This document shows, piece after piece, positions 49,877 to 60,649 of a stretch of 64,000 nt of DNA. The position numbers and the translations under genes were made by a program. The DNA is from Pseudomonadota bacterium (GTDB taxonomy: Bacteria > Pseudomonadota > Gammaproteobacteria > Burkholderiales > SG8-39). The stretch lies in assembly GCA_021811085.1 (NCBI GenBank), contig JAJZPQ010000014.1, positions 1 to 64,000 of the forward strand, in the 5' to 3' direction. Numbering within the stretch: the first letter of the stretch is position 1; every line of letters begins with the position of its first letter. The notes below the pieces were generated by a model, which was not told where the DNA came from, searched no databases, and was given only the letters and a program-made list of their open reading frames with translations.

Positions 49877-51688
49877 GTGGCAAGACTAAAAGACAACATC
49901 CCCGACCGGCCGGCCAGCCGCGACATCCGCCAGCTCACGCGCATCCTCGGCTTTCTCTCGCCTTACCGCAGGCAGGTCGCGATCGCGCTGGTGGCGCTGG
50001 TGGTCGCTGCGGGCTGCGTGCTGGTGCTGGGCCAGGGCCTGCGCCGGGTCATCGACCGCGGCTTCTCCGGCGCCGATGCCGCGCTGCTCGACTCGGCGCT
50101 GGTCGCGCTGCTCGCCGTGATCGTGGTCATGGCGATCGCCACCTACACGCGCTTTTATTTCGTCTCCTGGATCGGCGAGCGCGTCACCGCGGACATCCGC
50201 CGCGCGGTGTTCGGTCATCTGCTCGACCTGTCGCCTGGATTCTTCGAGGTCACACGCACGGGCGAGGTGATTTCGCGCCTGACCAACGACACGTCGCTGC
50301 TCGAAGTGGTGATCGGATCGAGCGCTTCGTTCGCGCTGCGCAATACGCTGATCATGCTCGGCAGCATGGTGATGCTGTTTGTGACCAGCCCCAAGCTCAC
50401 CGCGCTGGTGGTGCTGGGCGTGCCGCTGGTGATCGCGCCTATCCTGCTCTACGGCCGGCGCGTGCGCACGCTGTCGCGCGCGAGCCAGGCGCGCGTGGCC
50501 GATGTCAGCGTCTACATCGACGAGGCGCTGCACGAAATCCGCACGGTGCAGTCCTACGGCCATGAGGACGAGGACCGGCGGCATTTCAGCGCGCGCGTCG
50601 AGGAGGCGTTCGCGACGGCGGCCGAGCGCATCCGCCAGCGCGCTCTCCTGATCGCGCTGGTGATGCTGCTCGCGTTCGGCGCGGTCGGCGTCATTCTCTG
50701 GATCGGCGGCCACGACGTGCTCGCCGGGCGCATCAGCGCGGGCCAGCTGTCGGCGTTCGTGTTCTACGCGGTGCTGGTCGCGGGCGCGTTCGGCGCGGTG
50801 TCCGAAGTGATCGGCGATCTGCAGCGCGCCGCCGGGGCCACCGAACGCCTGATGGAGCTGCTCGGCACCGAACCGCAGATCCGCGCGCCGGCAAACCCGC
50901 AGGTGCTGCCCGAACCCCCGCGCGGCGAAGTGAAGTTCGAACAGGTCAGTTTTCGCTATCCCTCGCGTCCGGACGCGCTCGCGCTCGCGGATTTTTCGCT
51001 CGAAGTGAAGCCGGGCGAGACCGTGGCGCTGGTCGGCCCTTCGGGCGCGGGCAAGTCGACCGTGCTGCAATTGCTGCTGCGCTATTACGATTGCGAGTCG
51101 GGCGCGATCAGCCTGGACGGTGTCGAACTGCGCTGTGCCGATCCGCGCAGCCTGCGCAGCCGTCTGGCGCTGGTGCCGCAGGATCCGGTGATTTTCGCCG
51201 CCTCGGTGCGCGAAAACGTGCGCTACGGCCGTCCCGCGGCCAGCGATGCCGAGGTGCACGAAGCCTGCGCCGCGGCTTATGCGAGCGAGTTCATCGAGCG
51301 CCTGCCCGAAGGCATGGACACGTTTCTGGGCGAGCGCGGCGTGCGCCTCTCCGGCGGGCAGCGCCAGCGGCTGTCGATCGCGCGCGCGCTGCTTGCCGAT
51401 CGCGCGGTGCTGCTCTTGGACGAAGCGACCAGTTCGCTCGATGCCGAGAGCGAGCATTACGTGCAGATGGCGCTCGCGCGCCTGATGCAGAACCGCACCA
51501 CGCTGGTGGTCGCGCACCGCCTGGCGACGGTGCAGAACGCCGACCGCATCGTGGTCATGGACGAGGGCCGCATACTCGCCACCGGCACGCACGACGAACT
51601 GGTGCGCGAAAAAGGCCTGTACGCGCGGCTCGCGGCGCTGCAATTTCTCGGCGCGCAGGTGGCACAAAAGTCGGCGGCGAGCCCGTGA
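49877..51688 (+). CDS. ABC transporter, fused permease/ATPase (MsbA-like exporter)
   Basis: N-terminal TM domain; Walker A LVGPSGAGKSTVLQLLLRYYDCESG, signature RLSGGQRQRLSIARALLADRAVLLLDEATSSLDAESE. Confidence 0.93.
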   Translation: MARLKDNIPDRPASRDIRQLTRILGFLSPYRRQVAIALVALVVAAGCVLVLGQGLRRVIDRGFSGADAALLDSALVALLAVIVVMAIATYTRFYFVSWIGERVTADIRRAVFGHLLDLSPGFFEVTRTGEVISRLTNDTSLLEVVIGSSASFALRNTLIMLGSMVMLFVTSPKLTALVVLGVPLVIAPILLYGRRVRTLSRASQARVADVSVYIDEALHEIRTVQSYGHEDEDRRHFSARVEEAFATAAERIRQRALLIALVMLLAFGAVGVILWIGGHDVLAGRISAGQLSAFVFYAVLVAGAFGAVSEVIGDLQRAAGATERLMELLGTEPQIRAPANPQVLPEPPRGEVKFEQVSFRYPSRPDALALADFSLEVKPGETVALVGPSGAGKSTVLQLLLRYYDCESGAISLDGVELRCADPRSLRSRLALVPQDPVIFAASVRENVRYGRPAASDAEVHEACAAAYASEFIERLPEGMDTFLGERGVRLSGGQRQRLSIARALLADRAVLLLDEATSSLDAESEHYVQMALARLMQNRTTLVVAHRLATVQNADRIVVMDEGRILATGTHDELVREKGLYARLAALQFLGAQVAQKSAASP

Positions 51689-53172
51689 AAGCGCTTCTGC
51701 TCGGCCTGCTGTTGCTCGCGGCGGGGTCGGCTGCGGGCGAAGACGTATTGCGTGTAGGCTCCAAGCGTTTCACCGAGTCCTACATCCTCGGCGAAATCAT
51801 CGCGCAGAGCGTGCCCGGCGGCGCCGAGCACCGGCCTGGCCTCGGCAATACCGGCATCCTCTATGCCGCGCTCAAGGCCGGTTCCATCGATGTCTATCCG
51901 GAATACACCGGCACCATCGCGCGTGAAATCCTCGGCATCGAAGGCGCGTTCACGCTGGCGGATCTGCAGCGGCGGCTCGCACGCGACGGGCTGGGCGTGG
52001 GCGTGCCGCTGGGCTTTGCCAATACTTACGCGCTCGCGCTGCCCGAGGCCGAGGCCGAGCGCTTGGGTCTGCGCACACTGTCCGATCTCGCGCGCCATCC
52101 GGAGTTGAAGCTGGGCCTGTCGCAGGAATTCATCGCGCGCGCCGACGGTTGGCCCGCTCTGAAGACTGCGTACGGCTTGAGCCAGATGCCGGCGGGGCTG
52201 GACCACGGCCTCGCCTATGAGGCCATCGCCGCCGGGAAAATCGATGTCATGGACGTCTATACCACCGACGCCAAGATCGAGCGCTACGGCTTGCGCGTGC
52301 TCGAAGACGACCGCGGCGTGTTTCCGCGCTACGACGCGGTGCTGCTGTACCGCCTCGATCTGCCGCGGCGCCTGCCGCAAGCATGGCAGGCGCTGCAGGG
52401 CTTGGAAGGCAGAATCGATGCGCGTGAAATGATCCACCTCAACGCTGCGGCCGAACTCGAACACCAGAGTTTCGCCAATGTGGCGAAGACGTTTCTCGCC
52501 GGCGGCAGCGCGGGCGCCGCTCCCGCGCGCAGTCTGCTCGGCGCTTTGTTCGGACCGGACTTCTGGCGGCTTACGCGCGAGCACTTGCTGCTGGTCTTCG
52601 TATCGCTCGCGGCGGGTATCGCAGTCGCAGTGCCGCTGGGCGTGGTCGCGGCGCGGAACGCAGCTGCGGCGCAGCCCATTCTCGCCACGGTCGGCGTGAT
52701 CCAGACCATACCGGCACTGGCGCTGCTCGCGTTCCTGATTCCGCTGCTGGGCAGCATAGGCAGGGCGCCGGCGCTGCTCGCGCTGTTCCTGTATTCGCTG
52801 CTGCCTATCGTGCGCAACACGCATGCGGGCATGGCCGGCGTGGGGCAGGGCATGCGCCAGGCGGCAATGGCGCTCGGCCTCGCGCCCAGGGACCGTTTGC
52901 TGCTGATCGAACTGCCGCTGGCGGCGCCTGCGATCCTCGCCGGCATCAAGACTTCGGCGGTGATCGGCGTGGGCACCGCCACCATCGCCGCATTCATAGG
53001 CGCAGGCGGCTACGGCGAGCGCATCGCGCAAGGCCTGGCGCTGAACGACAACATCACTTTGCTCGCGGGCGCCATACCGGCGGCAGTATTGGCCCTTATA
53101 ATCCAGGGCGCGTTCGAACTGCTGGAGCGCTATGCGCTGCCTGCCCTTAGAGCCGGTATAGATGAGGGTTGA
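51685..53172 (+). CDS. Osmoprotectant-type ABC transporter, fused substrate-binding and permease protein
   Basis: Signal peptide, RVGSKRFTESYILGEIIAQS...LGNTGILYAALKAGSIDVYPEYTGTIAREIL; C-terminal permease IAVAVPLGVVAARN...GVIQTIPALALLAFLIPLLG. Confidence 0.9.
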   Translation: MKALLLGLLLLAAGSAAGEDVLRVGSKRFTESYILGEIIAQSVPGGAEHRPGLGNTGILYAALKAGSIDVYPEYTGTIAREILGIEGAFTLADLQRRLARDGLGVGVPLGFANTYALALPEAEAERLGLRTLSDLARHPELKLGLSQEFIARADGWPALKTAYGLSQMPAGLDHGLAYEAIAAGKIDVMDVYTTDAKIERYGLRVLEDDRGVFPRYDAVLLYRLDLPRRLPQAWQALQGLEGRIDAREMIHLNAAAELEHQSFANVAKTFLAGGSAGAAPARSLLGALFGPDFWRLTREHLLLVFVSLAAGIAVAVPLGVVAARNAAAAQPILATVGVIQTIPALALLAFLIPLLGSIGRAPALLALFLYSLLPIVRNTHAGMAGVGQGMRQAAMALGLAPRDRLLLIELPLAAPAILAGIKTSAVIGVGTATIAAFIGAGGYGERIAQGLALNDNITLLAGAIPAAVLALIIQGAFELLERYALPALRAGIDEG

Positions 53173-53388
53173 GCGTTGGTTGATCTACATCAAACTAGGG
53201 ATTTTGCGCAAAAGTATAGTACGCATGTCCCGACCCGCGGCCGCACCCAGCATTTAAAACGGCGCTTGCCGATAGAACACTAAGCTCGTGGAATATCCCT
53301 ACTTGGCGGGCGCCGTGGAAAGCAGTTTAGGCAGAAGCAGCGGTTGCTTCAATTGGTGACAACATCCAGCAATAGATAAGGGGGTTTC

Positions 53389-54972
53389 ATGCCTCAGGTC
53401 ATAGGCGTACCAAAAGAAACGGCAGCCGGCGAAAAGCGCGTTGCCACCGTACCGGAAGTCGTTGAAAAGCTCATCAAGCTCGGATTCGCGGTCAAGGTCG
53501 AGTCCGGCGCCGGGGACGCGGCGAATTGCAATGACGAAACCTATCGCGCCGCAGGAGCGCAGATCGTCGACAGCGCAGCCAAGCTGTGGGCGGAATCCGA
53601 CATCGTGTTCAAGGTATGCGTACCGACCGCGGAAGAAGTCGGCCTGATGCACGCGGGCCAGACCCTGATCACGTTCATCTGGCCGGCGCAGAACCCCGAG
53701 CTCATGCAGCAGCTCGCGGCGAAGAAGGTCACGGTGCTCGCCATCGACGCGCTGCCGCGCATGCTCTCCCGCGCGCAGAAGATGGACGCGCTGACCTCTC
53801 AGGCCGGCGTCGCCGGCTACCGTGCGGTGATCGAGGCCGCCAACGCGTTCGGTCGCTTCTTCAACGGCCAGATCACGGCTGCGGGCAAGGTGCCGCCGGC
53901 CAAGGTGTTCATCGCCGGTGCCGGCGTCGCCGGCCTGGCTGCGATCGGCACGGCAGCCGGCCTGGGCGCCATCGTGCGCGCCAACGACACGCGCGCCGAA
54001 GTGGCCGACCAGGTGGTGTCGCTCGGCGGCGAATTCGTGAAGGTCGATTACGAGGAAGAGGGGTCGGGCGGCGGCGGCTACGCCAAGGTCATGAGCGAAG
54101 GCTTTCAGAAGGCCCAGCGCGAAATGTACGCCAAGCAGGCCAGGGAGGTGGACATCATCATCACCACCGCGCTGATCCCCGGCAAGCCCGCTCCCCGGCT
54201 GATCACGGCGGAGATGGTGCAGTCGATGAAGCCGGGCAGCGTGATCGTCGACATGGCCGCGGAACGAGGCGGCAACTGCGAGCTCACCGAGCCGGGCAAG
54301 GTGGTGGTCAAGCACGGCGTGACCATCGTCGGCTACACCGATCTGGCGAGCCGGCTGGCGAAGCAGTCCTCGACGCTGTACGCGACCAACCTGTTCCGCC
54401 TCACCGAGGAATTGTGCAAGACCAAGGACGGGGTTATCAACGTCAATATGGACGACGACGCGATCCGCGGTCTCACGGTCATCAAGGAGGGCAATATCAC
54501 CTGGCCGCCGCCACCGCTCAAGCTGCCGGCCCCGCCTGCGGCCAAGCCTGCCGCGATGCCGGCCAAGGCGCCCAAGCATGGCGAGGCGAGCGCGCCGGCC
54601 TCGGGCAAGAGCACGGCGATCACGTTCCTGATCGCAGCGGTCTTGTTCTGGTTCGTCGGCGCCTACGCGCCGCCGGCGTTTCTCGGCCACTTTACGGTAT
54701 TCGTGCTCGCGGTCTTTGTCGGTTACATGGTGGTGTGGAACGTCACGCCCGCCCTGCACACGCCGCTGATGAGCGTCACCAATGCGATCAGCAGCATCAT
54801 CGCGATCGGCGCGTTGGTGCAGATCGCGCCGCCGCTGATGGCCCAAGCCGCGGGCAGCCGGCCGGAGGCTTGGATTCTCGGGCTCGCCGTGGTCGGTATC
54901 ACGCTCACCGCGATCAACATGTTCGGCGGTTTCGCCGTCACGCAGCGCATGCTGCAGATGTTCCGCAAATAG
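53389..54972 (+). CDS. pntA: NAD(P) transhydrogenase subunit alpha
   Basis: [33 protein letters not shown]...[45 protein letters not shown]. Confidence 0.97.
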   Translation: MPQVIGVPKETAAGEKRVATVPEVVEKLIKLGFAVKVESGAGDAANCNDETYRAAGAQIVDSAAKLWAESDIVFKVCVPTAEEVGLMHAGQTLITFIWPAQNPELMQQLAAKKVTVLAIDALPRMLSRAQKMDALTSQAGVAGYRAVIEAANAFGRFFNGQITAAGKVPPAKVFIAGAGVAGLAAIGTAAGLGAIVRANDTRAEVADQVVSLGGEFVKVDYEEEGSGGGGYAKVMSEGFQKAQREMYAKQAREVDIIITTALIPGKPAPRLITAEMVQSMKPGSVIVDMAAERGGNCELTEPGKVVVKHGVTIVGYTDLASRLAKQSSTLYATNLFRLTEELCKTKDGVINVNMDDDAIRGLTVIKEGNITWPPPPLKLPAPPAAKPAAMPAKAPKHGEASAPASGKSTAITFLIAAVLFWFVGAYAPPAFLGHFTVFVLAVFVGYMVVWNVTPALHTPLMSVTNAISSIIAIGALVQIAPPLMAQAAGSRPEAWILGLAVVGITLTAINMFGGFAVTQRMLQMFRK

Positions 54973-54984
54973 GGAAAGCGAATC

Positions 54985-56403
54985 ATGTCCGCAACTCTTG
55001 CAACTGCCTCCTATATCGGAGCAACCATACTCTTCATCCTCAGCCTCGGCGGCCTCTCCAATCCGGAGAGCTCCAGGCGCGGCAACCTGTACGGCATGAT
55101 CGGCATGACCATCGCCGTGCTGGCGACGGTCTCCGGGCCGCACGTCACCTCGGCCGGCTATGCCTGGATCGTCGGCGCAATGGTCGTCGGCGGCAGCATC
55201 GGCCTGTTCGCTTCGCGCGTCGTGAAAATGACGCAGATGCCGGAACTGGTGGCGCTGATGCACAGCCTGGTCGGCCTGGCCGCGATGCTGGTCGGTTTTG
55301 CCAATTACATCGATCCGGCGGCCTCGGCGGAATTCACCGGTGCGGCGAAGTCGATTCACGAAATGGAAATCTACATCGGCATCCTGATCGGCGCGGTGAC
55401 GTTCACCGGCTCGGTGATCGCGTTCGGCAAACTCTCCGGCAAGATCGGCGGCAAGACCTTGCTGCTGCCCGGGCGCCACTGGCTCAACCTCGCCGGCCTG
55501 CTGGTGGTGATCTGGTTCGGGCGCGAATTCCTGCACGCCGAATCGATCGACGCGGGCATGATGCCGCTCGTCGTGATGACCGTGATCGCATTGCTGTTCG
55601 GCATCCACATGGTGATGGCGATCGGCGGCGCCGACATGCCGGTGGTGATTTCGATGCTCAACAGCTACTCCGGCTGGGCGGCGGCGGCGACCGGCTTCAT
55701 GCTGTCGAACGACCTATTGATCGTCGTCGGCGCGCTGGTCGGCTCCAGCGGCGCGATTCTGTCCTACATCATGTGCCGCGCGATGAACCGCAACTTCATC
55801 AGCGTGATCGCGGGCGGATTCGGCTCCGAGGGCGGGGCGCCGGCACCGAAGGGCGAGGGCGCACAACCGGCGGGCGAGGTCAATCCTATCCTTGCCGCGG
55901 AAACGGCCGAACTGCTGCGCGAGTCGAAGAACGTGATCATCGTGCCGGGCTACGGCATGGCGGTGGCGCAGGCGCAGCACACCGTGTATGAGATCACCAA
56001 GGTCCTGCGCGACAAGGGCGTCAACGTGCGCTTCGGCATCCACCCGGTGGCGGGACGCATGCCCGGCCACATGAACGTGCTGCTGGCCGAAGCGAAGGTG
56101 CCTTACGACATCGTCCTGGAAATGGATGAGTTGAACGAGGACTTCCCCGACACCGATGTCGCCATGATCATCGGCGCCAACGACATCGTGAACCCTGCTG
56201 CCGAGGAAGATCCGACCAGCCCGATCGCCGGCATGCCGGTGCTGCAAGTGTGGAAGGCGAAGACCTCGATCGTGATGAAGCGCAGCATGGCCACCGGCTA
56301 TGCGGGCGTCGACAATCCGCTGTTCTACAGAGAGAACAATCGCATGCTGTTCGGCGATGCGAAGAAGATGCTGGACGAGGTGCTGGCCGCGCTCAAAGCC
56401 TGA
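54985..56403 (+). CDS. pntB: NAD(P) transhydrogenase subunit beta
   Basis: [108 protein letters not shown]. Confidence 0.98.
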   Translation: MSATLATASYIGATILFILSLGGLSNPESSRRGNLYGMIGMTIAVLATVSGPHVTSAGYAWIVGAMVVGGSIGLFASRVVKMTQMPELVALMHSLVGLAAMLVGFANYIDPAASAEFTGAAKSIHEMEIYIGILIGAVTFTGSVIAFGKLSGKIGGKTLLLPGRHWLNLAGLLVVIWFGREFLHAESIDAGMMPLVVMTVIALLFGIHMVMAIGGADMPVVISMLNSYSGWAAAATGFMLSNDLLIVVGALVGSSGAILSYIMCRAMNRNFISVIAGGFGSEGGAPAPKGEGAQPAGEVNPILAAETAELLRESKNVIIVPGYGMAVAQAQHTVYEITKVLRDKGVNVRFGIHPVAGRMPGHMNVLLAEAKVPYDIVLEMDELNEDFPDTDVAMIIGANDIVNPAAEEDPTSPIAGMPVLQVWKAKTSIVMKRSMATGYAGVDNPLFYRENNRMLFGDAKKMLDEVLAALKA

Positions 56404-56426
56404 GCGCCGACCGGCGATGCACACGG

Positions 56427-56458
56427 ACGGCCGCGCCCGCGAGGACGCGGCCGTTTTT
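56427..56458 (+). terminator. Intrinsic terminator after pntB
   Basis: ACGGCCGCG-N10-CGCGGCCGT followed by TTTT. Confidence 0.85.
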
Positions 56459-56543
56459 GCTTGAGGAATGTCGTTGCGCGTGCGGCCCGAGCGGGCGCGT
56501 ACCGCGGCCGCGGTATAATCGCCGCGTCTTAAGGGGAGAGGAT

Positions 56544-57908
56544 ATGAATCATGCGCGTACTGCGGCGTCATTGCCGCGCCTGGCGCTCGTTGCCGCCATG
56601 TGTCTCGGCGCAAGCGGACCCGTGTTTGCCGCCGATGGCGCGACCAGCCCGGCCGTGTTCGGCATTCCGCTCGATTTCATCCTGTTTGCGCTGACCCTGC
56701 TCGGGGTGGCGCTGTTTCACAACCACACTTTGCGCGTGGGACTGACCGGCTTGGCAGTGATCACGATCTACAAAGTGCTGTTCACTGGGTTCAAGGACGG
56801 CCCCGGCATTCAGGGGCTGATCTCGCATTTCGGTCACGAATGGGTGATCCTGACCAACCTGCTGTGCCTGCTGCTCGGCTTCGCGCTGCTGTCGCGCCAT
56901 TTCGAGAAGACGCACATCCCGGCGGTGCTGCCGCGCTTCCTGCCGCACGACTGGAAAGGCGGTTTCATCCTGCTGGTGATGGTGTTCGTGCTGTCGTCCT
57001 TCCTCGACAATATCGCTGCGGCGCTGATCGGCGGCGCGATGGCGCATACGCTGTTCCGCGCCAAGGTGCATGTGGGCTATCTCGCCGCCATCGTCGCCGC
57101 TTCGAACGCGGGCGGCTCGGGCAGCGTGGTTGGCGATACCACCACTACCATGATGTGGATACACGGCGTGGCCCCGAGTGCGGTGTTCCACGCTTACGCC
57201 GCCGCGGCGGTGGCGCTGGTGGTGTGCGGCATCCCGGCGGCGCTGCAGCAGCACAAGTATTCTCCGATTATCAAGCACGAGCACAGCCATATCCGCATCG
57301 ACTGGCTGCGCGCCGGCATCGTCGCCTTGATCCTCATCTGCGCCATCGTCGCAAATGTAATCGTCAACGTCGAATACAGCGAAATCTCGGACCGCTTTCC
57401 GTTTATCGGCGTGGCGGTGTGGATCGCGATCCTGGTGAGCGTGCCGGTGCGGAGGCCCGATTGGGAACTGCTGCCGGAAGCGACCAAGGGTTCGATCTTC
57501 CTGCTGTCGCTGGTAACCTGCGCTTCGATGATGCCGGTGGAAGCCTTGCCGCCTGCGTCCTGGCATTCGGCTTTCGGCCTGGGGTTCATCTCCGCGGTAT
57601 TCGACAACATCCCGCTGACCGCGCTCGCGCTGAAGCAGGGCGGCTTCGACTGGGGCATGCTCGCCTATACCGTCGGATTCGGCGGCTCGATGATCTGGTT
57701 CGGCTCCAGCGCCGGCGTGGCGCTGTCCAACATGTACCCGGAAGCGAAATCGGTCGCTAACTGGGTGAAGGGCGGCTGGCATGTGACGCTCGCCTATGTG
57801 GTCGGCTTCGCCGTGCTGATGCTGACGCTGGGCTGGCAGCCGACACCCGAGCGCGGCGATGTGCAGGCATCGAGCCAGCCAGCCGCGGCCGCTGCGCCGT
57901 TGCGGTGA
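56544..57908 (+). CDS. Ion transporter of the ArsB/NhaD superfamily (citrate or Na+/H+ antiporter-like)
   Basis: Signal-like N-terminus, many TM segments, FVLSSFLDNIAAALIGGAMAHTLF, GGSGSVVGDTTTTMMWIHGV. Confidence 0.8.
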   Translation: MNHARTAASLPRLALVAAMCLGASGPVFAADGATSPAVFGIPLDFILFALTLLGVALFHNHTLRVGLTGLAVITIYKVLFTGFKDGPGIQGLISHFGHEWVILTNLLCLLLGFALLSRHFEKTHIPAVLPRFLPHDWKGGFILLVMVFVLSSFLDNIAAALIGGAMAHTLFRAKVHVGYLAAIVAASNAGGSGSVVGDTTTTMMWIHGVAPSAVFHAYAAAAVALVVCGIPAALQQHKYSPIIKHEHSHIRIDWLRAGIVALILICAIVANVIVNVEYSEISDRFPFIGVAVWIAILVSVPVRRPDWELLPEATKGSIFLLSLVTCASMMPVEALPPASWHSAFGLGFISAVFDNIPLTALALKQGGFDWGMLAYTVGFGGSMIWFGSSAGVALSNMYPEAKSVANWVKGGWHVTLAYVVGFAVLMLTLGWQPTPERGDVQASSQPAAAAAPLR

Positions 57909-57987
57909 TCGCGTGCGTCGACGACACCGACGATAGGCTCAAGCAAGGCTACTGGCGCCTTCCCGGTCCACCCGTTACCCCTCCGAT

Positions 57988-58018
57988 GCTCCCTGAGAGC
58001 CGATCGCGCTCAGGGAGC
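57988..58018. repeat. Inverted repeat GCTCCCTGAG...CTCAGGGAGC between convergent genes
   Basis: Exact 10-bp arms read directly; no U-tract, possible bidirectional transcription stop. Confidence 0.6.
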
Positions 58019-58029
58019 GGTGCATAGCC

Positions 58030-59844
58030 TCACTTGGGTAGTGGTGGTATCGGGATCGAGCCAGGGAACACATAGGCTTGCAGCATCGCAATCACGCCGA
58101 TTACCGCGGCTCCGGCGATCGAGTACCAGAATACCTTGCGGAATATCGGTCCAAGCGCGTGCGAGCGCTCGTGCGGATCGTCGTAGCAGGCGGCGCAGGC
58201 GACCATGATGGACTGCGCATCGATCATTTTGCCCATGACCCCGCCTGTCGAATTGGTTGCCACGACCAGTATCTCATTCAGATGCAGTTGCTGCGCGGTG
58301 ATGCGCTGCAGGCTGCCGAACAAGGCGTTGGATGCCGTGTCCGACCCCGTAAGGAAGACGCCCAACCAGCCCAGATACGCCGCAAAGAACGGATACAGCG
58401 GGCCCGCGCCGGTGAAGGCCAGCCCCAGGACTGCGTCCGTGCCAGAGTAGCGGGTAAGGAAGCCCAGGCCCAGCACCAAGCCGATGACCACCACGGGCGT
58501 CGTCATGCGGTGTGCGGTGCGAATAGTCGCGTCCTTCCACTGCGCTGCGCTCAGCTTGAGAACCAGGCCGGACAGTAGCGCGGCGACGAATACGCCGGTC
58601 CCTGCGGCCGATAGCCAGTTGATGATGAAGCGCGCCGCCTCGGGCTTGGCGCCGGCAAGGACGACCGGCGGGGTGCGCTGTACCAGGTTGTGCAGCGCCG
58701 GCATGTCCCATGCCGGCAGCGACAGCGTGCCGGTAAATGGTGAGCCCAGGAGCGTCGTCTTGAAGCTGATGCCAGAGAACAGCCCGTTCAGATACGTCTT
58801 CCATTGCGGCGTGCCCCATGCCGCGCAGCAGATGATCAGGATGACCCACGGCAGCCAGGCGTGGATTGTTTCCGCGACGCTGTATTGGTACTTCCAGGTG
58901 CTGCTGTCAGTAGTGGCAGTCGCCGTGGATTTTCCCGCCTTCTCCAGCGCCTCGCGCTCCGATTTGAGCAGAAAACGAGTCTTGGGATGCCAGACGAAAC
59001 GCAGGAACAATGCGGTACAAATGACGGAAAAGACGCCCGATACTACGTCGGTCATCAGGTGGAATTCATTAGTCGCCGAGGCGTAGTACTGCATCAGCGC
59101 GAACGACCCGCCCGCGCACAGCGTAGCGGGCCATACCTCGAACACCTCTTTCCAACTACCACCCTCCATTTTCACGAAGATAGCCACCAGCCAGAACGGA
59201 ACCAGGATCGAGATCCAGGGCAGCTGATGTCCGGCCATGGTAGAGAGCGTAAGCTGGTCCAGGCCGCTAACCGCGGCCAGCGTCACGATGGGGGTGCCGA
59301 TCGCGCCCCAGGCGACTGGTGCTGTGTTGGCGAGCAGATTCAGCACGGCAGACTGGAAGGGTTTGAATCCCAGTCCCACCATCACGGCGCCGGCGATGGC
59401 CACCGGCGTGCCGAAGCCCGAAGTTCCCTCGATGATCGCCCCGAAAGAAAAGGCGATGAGCACACATTGCAGCCGCCGGTCGAAGGAGATGTGAATAATT
59501 GATTCCTTCACGATCTCGAACTTGCCGGTCACCACTGTCATCGTGTACAGGAACATCGCGCCTAGAATGATCCAAATGATCCCCAGGAATCCGGATAGGG
59601 TGCCCAGTACGAAAGCCGACGCGGCGGCAGCGAGGGGCATCCCAAAGGCGACACAGGAAACAAGGAAGGCGGCGAACACGCCGTACAAGGCCGCGTACGG
59701 GGCGGAAATGCCCAGGTGCCTCACGCCCTGGGCGTCACGGTGCGGATGCAGCGCAATGAAGTACAAAAGGACACAAATGGGAACCGCCGCCACGAGAGTG
59801 GAAAGGAACGCGTTCCCCATCGGATTGTAACTTTGATAGTACAT
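58030..59844 (-). CDS. L-lactate permease (LctP family)
   Basis: Probable ATG at 59844 (MYYQSYNPMGNAFLSTLVAAVPICVLLYFIAL) after AAAGGGGGA; FGAIIEGTSGFGTPVAIAGAVMVGLGF, LTGSDTASNALFGSLQRITA, STGGVMGKMIDAQSI. Confidence 0.95.
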   Translation of the reverse strand: MYYQSYNPMGNAFLSTLVAAVPICVLLYFIALHPHRDAQGVRHLGISAPYAALYGVFAAFLVSCVAFGMPLAAAASAFVLGTLSGFLGIIWIILGAMFLYTMTVVTGKFEIVKESIIHISFDRRLQCVLIAFSFGAIIEGTSGFGTPVAIAGAVMVGLGFKPFQSAVLNLLANTAPVAWGAIGTPIVTLAAVSGLDQLTLSTMAGHQLPWISILVPFWLVAIFVKMEGGSWKEVFEVWPATLCAGGSFALMQYYASATNEFHLMTDVVSGVFSVICTALFLRFVWHPKTRFLLKSEREALEKAGKSTATATTDSSTWKYQYSVAETIHAWLPWVILIICCAAWGTPQWKTYLNGLFSGISFKTTLLGSPFTGTLSLPAWDMPALHNLVQRTPPVVLAGAKPEAARFIINWLSAAGTGVFVAALLSGLVLKLSAAQWKDATIRTAHRMTTPVVVIGLVLGLGFLTRYSGTDAVLGLAFTGAGPLYPFFAAYLGWLGVFLTGSDTASNALFGSLQRITAQQLHLNEILVVATNSTGGVMGKMIDAQSIMVACAACYDDPHERSHALGPIFRKVFWYSIAGAAVIGVIAMLQAYVFPGSIPIPPLPK

Positions 59845-60649
59845 AAGTCCCCCTTTTGGCTGAATGACGTTGCTGTTAGTCCCTGGAAGTTCAGTCGGTG
59901 TGGTTATCCCCGGTAGATGCTCTGGTTCCGAACGCTGTAAGAAATCTGTGCCCACGCCCGCTGCATATTGACGGGACGCATACGCTCATTCGATTAGGGT
60001 AAGTATCGATACGCTGCTCTTCTAACCGATAAAGCTTCGTGTCTCGGCTATTTGTTGGTGTTAGTAACAGACCAGCGCGGGCATAACCGGGGATATGCGC
60101 CTCGCCTTTCCAGTGCTAGGAGGTTTGCAGCTTGTATGTGGGTGTTGGCGCTTCCGTACCGGTACGTATGATCGGCGCGCCGACATCTTGGCCACGCCGT
60201 CCGTGGTCTCCGCACCGATTAGGAACTTGCGCCGCGAATTTGGTGTTTTGGCTGGGTTGCGCACCTCGAAACTTGCTCCAATTTAGAGATGAAAAATACA
60301 CCGCTCCAACCGCCGCCGCGTACGCAAAGGCGCGTGTCTGCATCGGTCACGACGTGCGCGGTGATATGAATAAATTAAAGTAGCATGATGCAAAGGAAGT
60401 GGCAATGTGGTGGACGCTTCGGATGCTCGACGAACCTTAAGCGGAGTACCACATATTAGTAGTTTCCCTAATTGACGCTAGCGCAAACAATTGATATTTC
60501 GCGGCGGCAGGTATAGCATTTGCCCGTCTCATAGAGTAGCCGGGGGAGCTATTCCGGATTATGGAATATTCCGTCGGTCAGGCGCAGTTCAGGGCCAACC
60601 CGTTCCAAAAGCGTAGGTCAAGCATAAAACTATTCCCAAGGAGCAGACA

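Noticed and set aside
53299-55608. 769-aa minus-strand ORF
   Set aside because: Antisense to pntA/pntB; Arg/His/Asp-rich artefact
53586-55991. 801-aa plus-strand ORF
   Set aside because: Out-of-frame shadow of pntA/pntB with typical GC-rich Arg/Gly text
60132-60383. Short plus-strand ORFs in the gap before the TRAP genes
   Set aside because: No RBS, no recognisable family, overlapping frames on both strands
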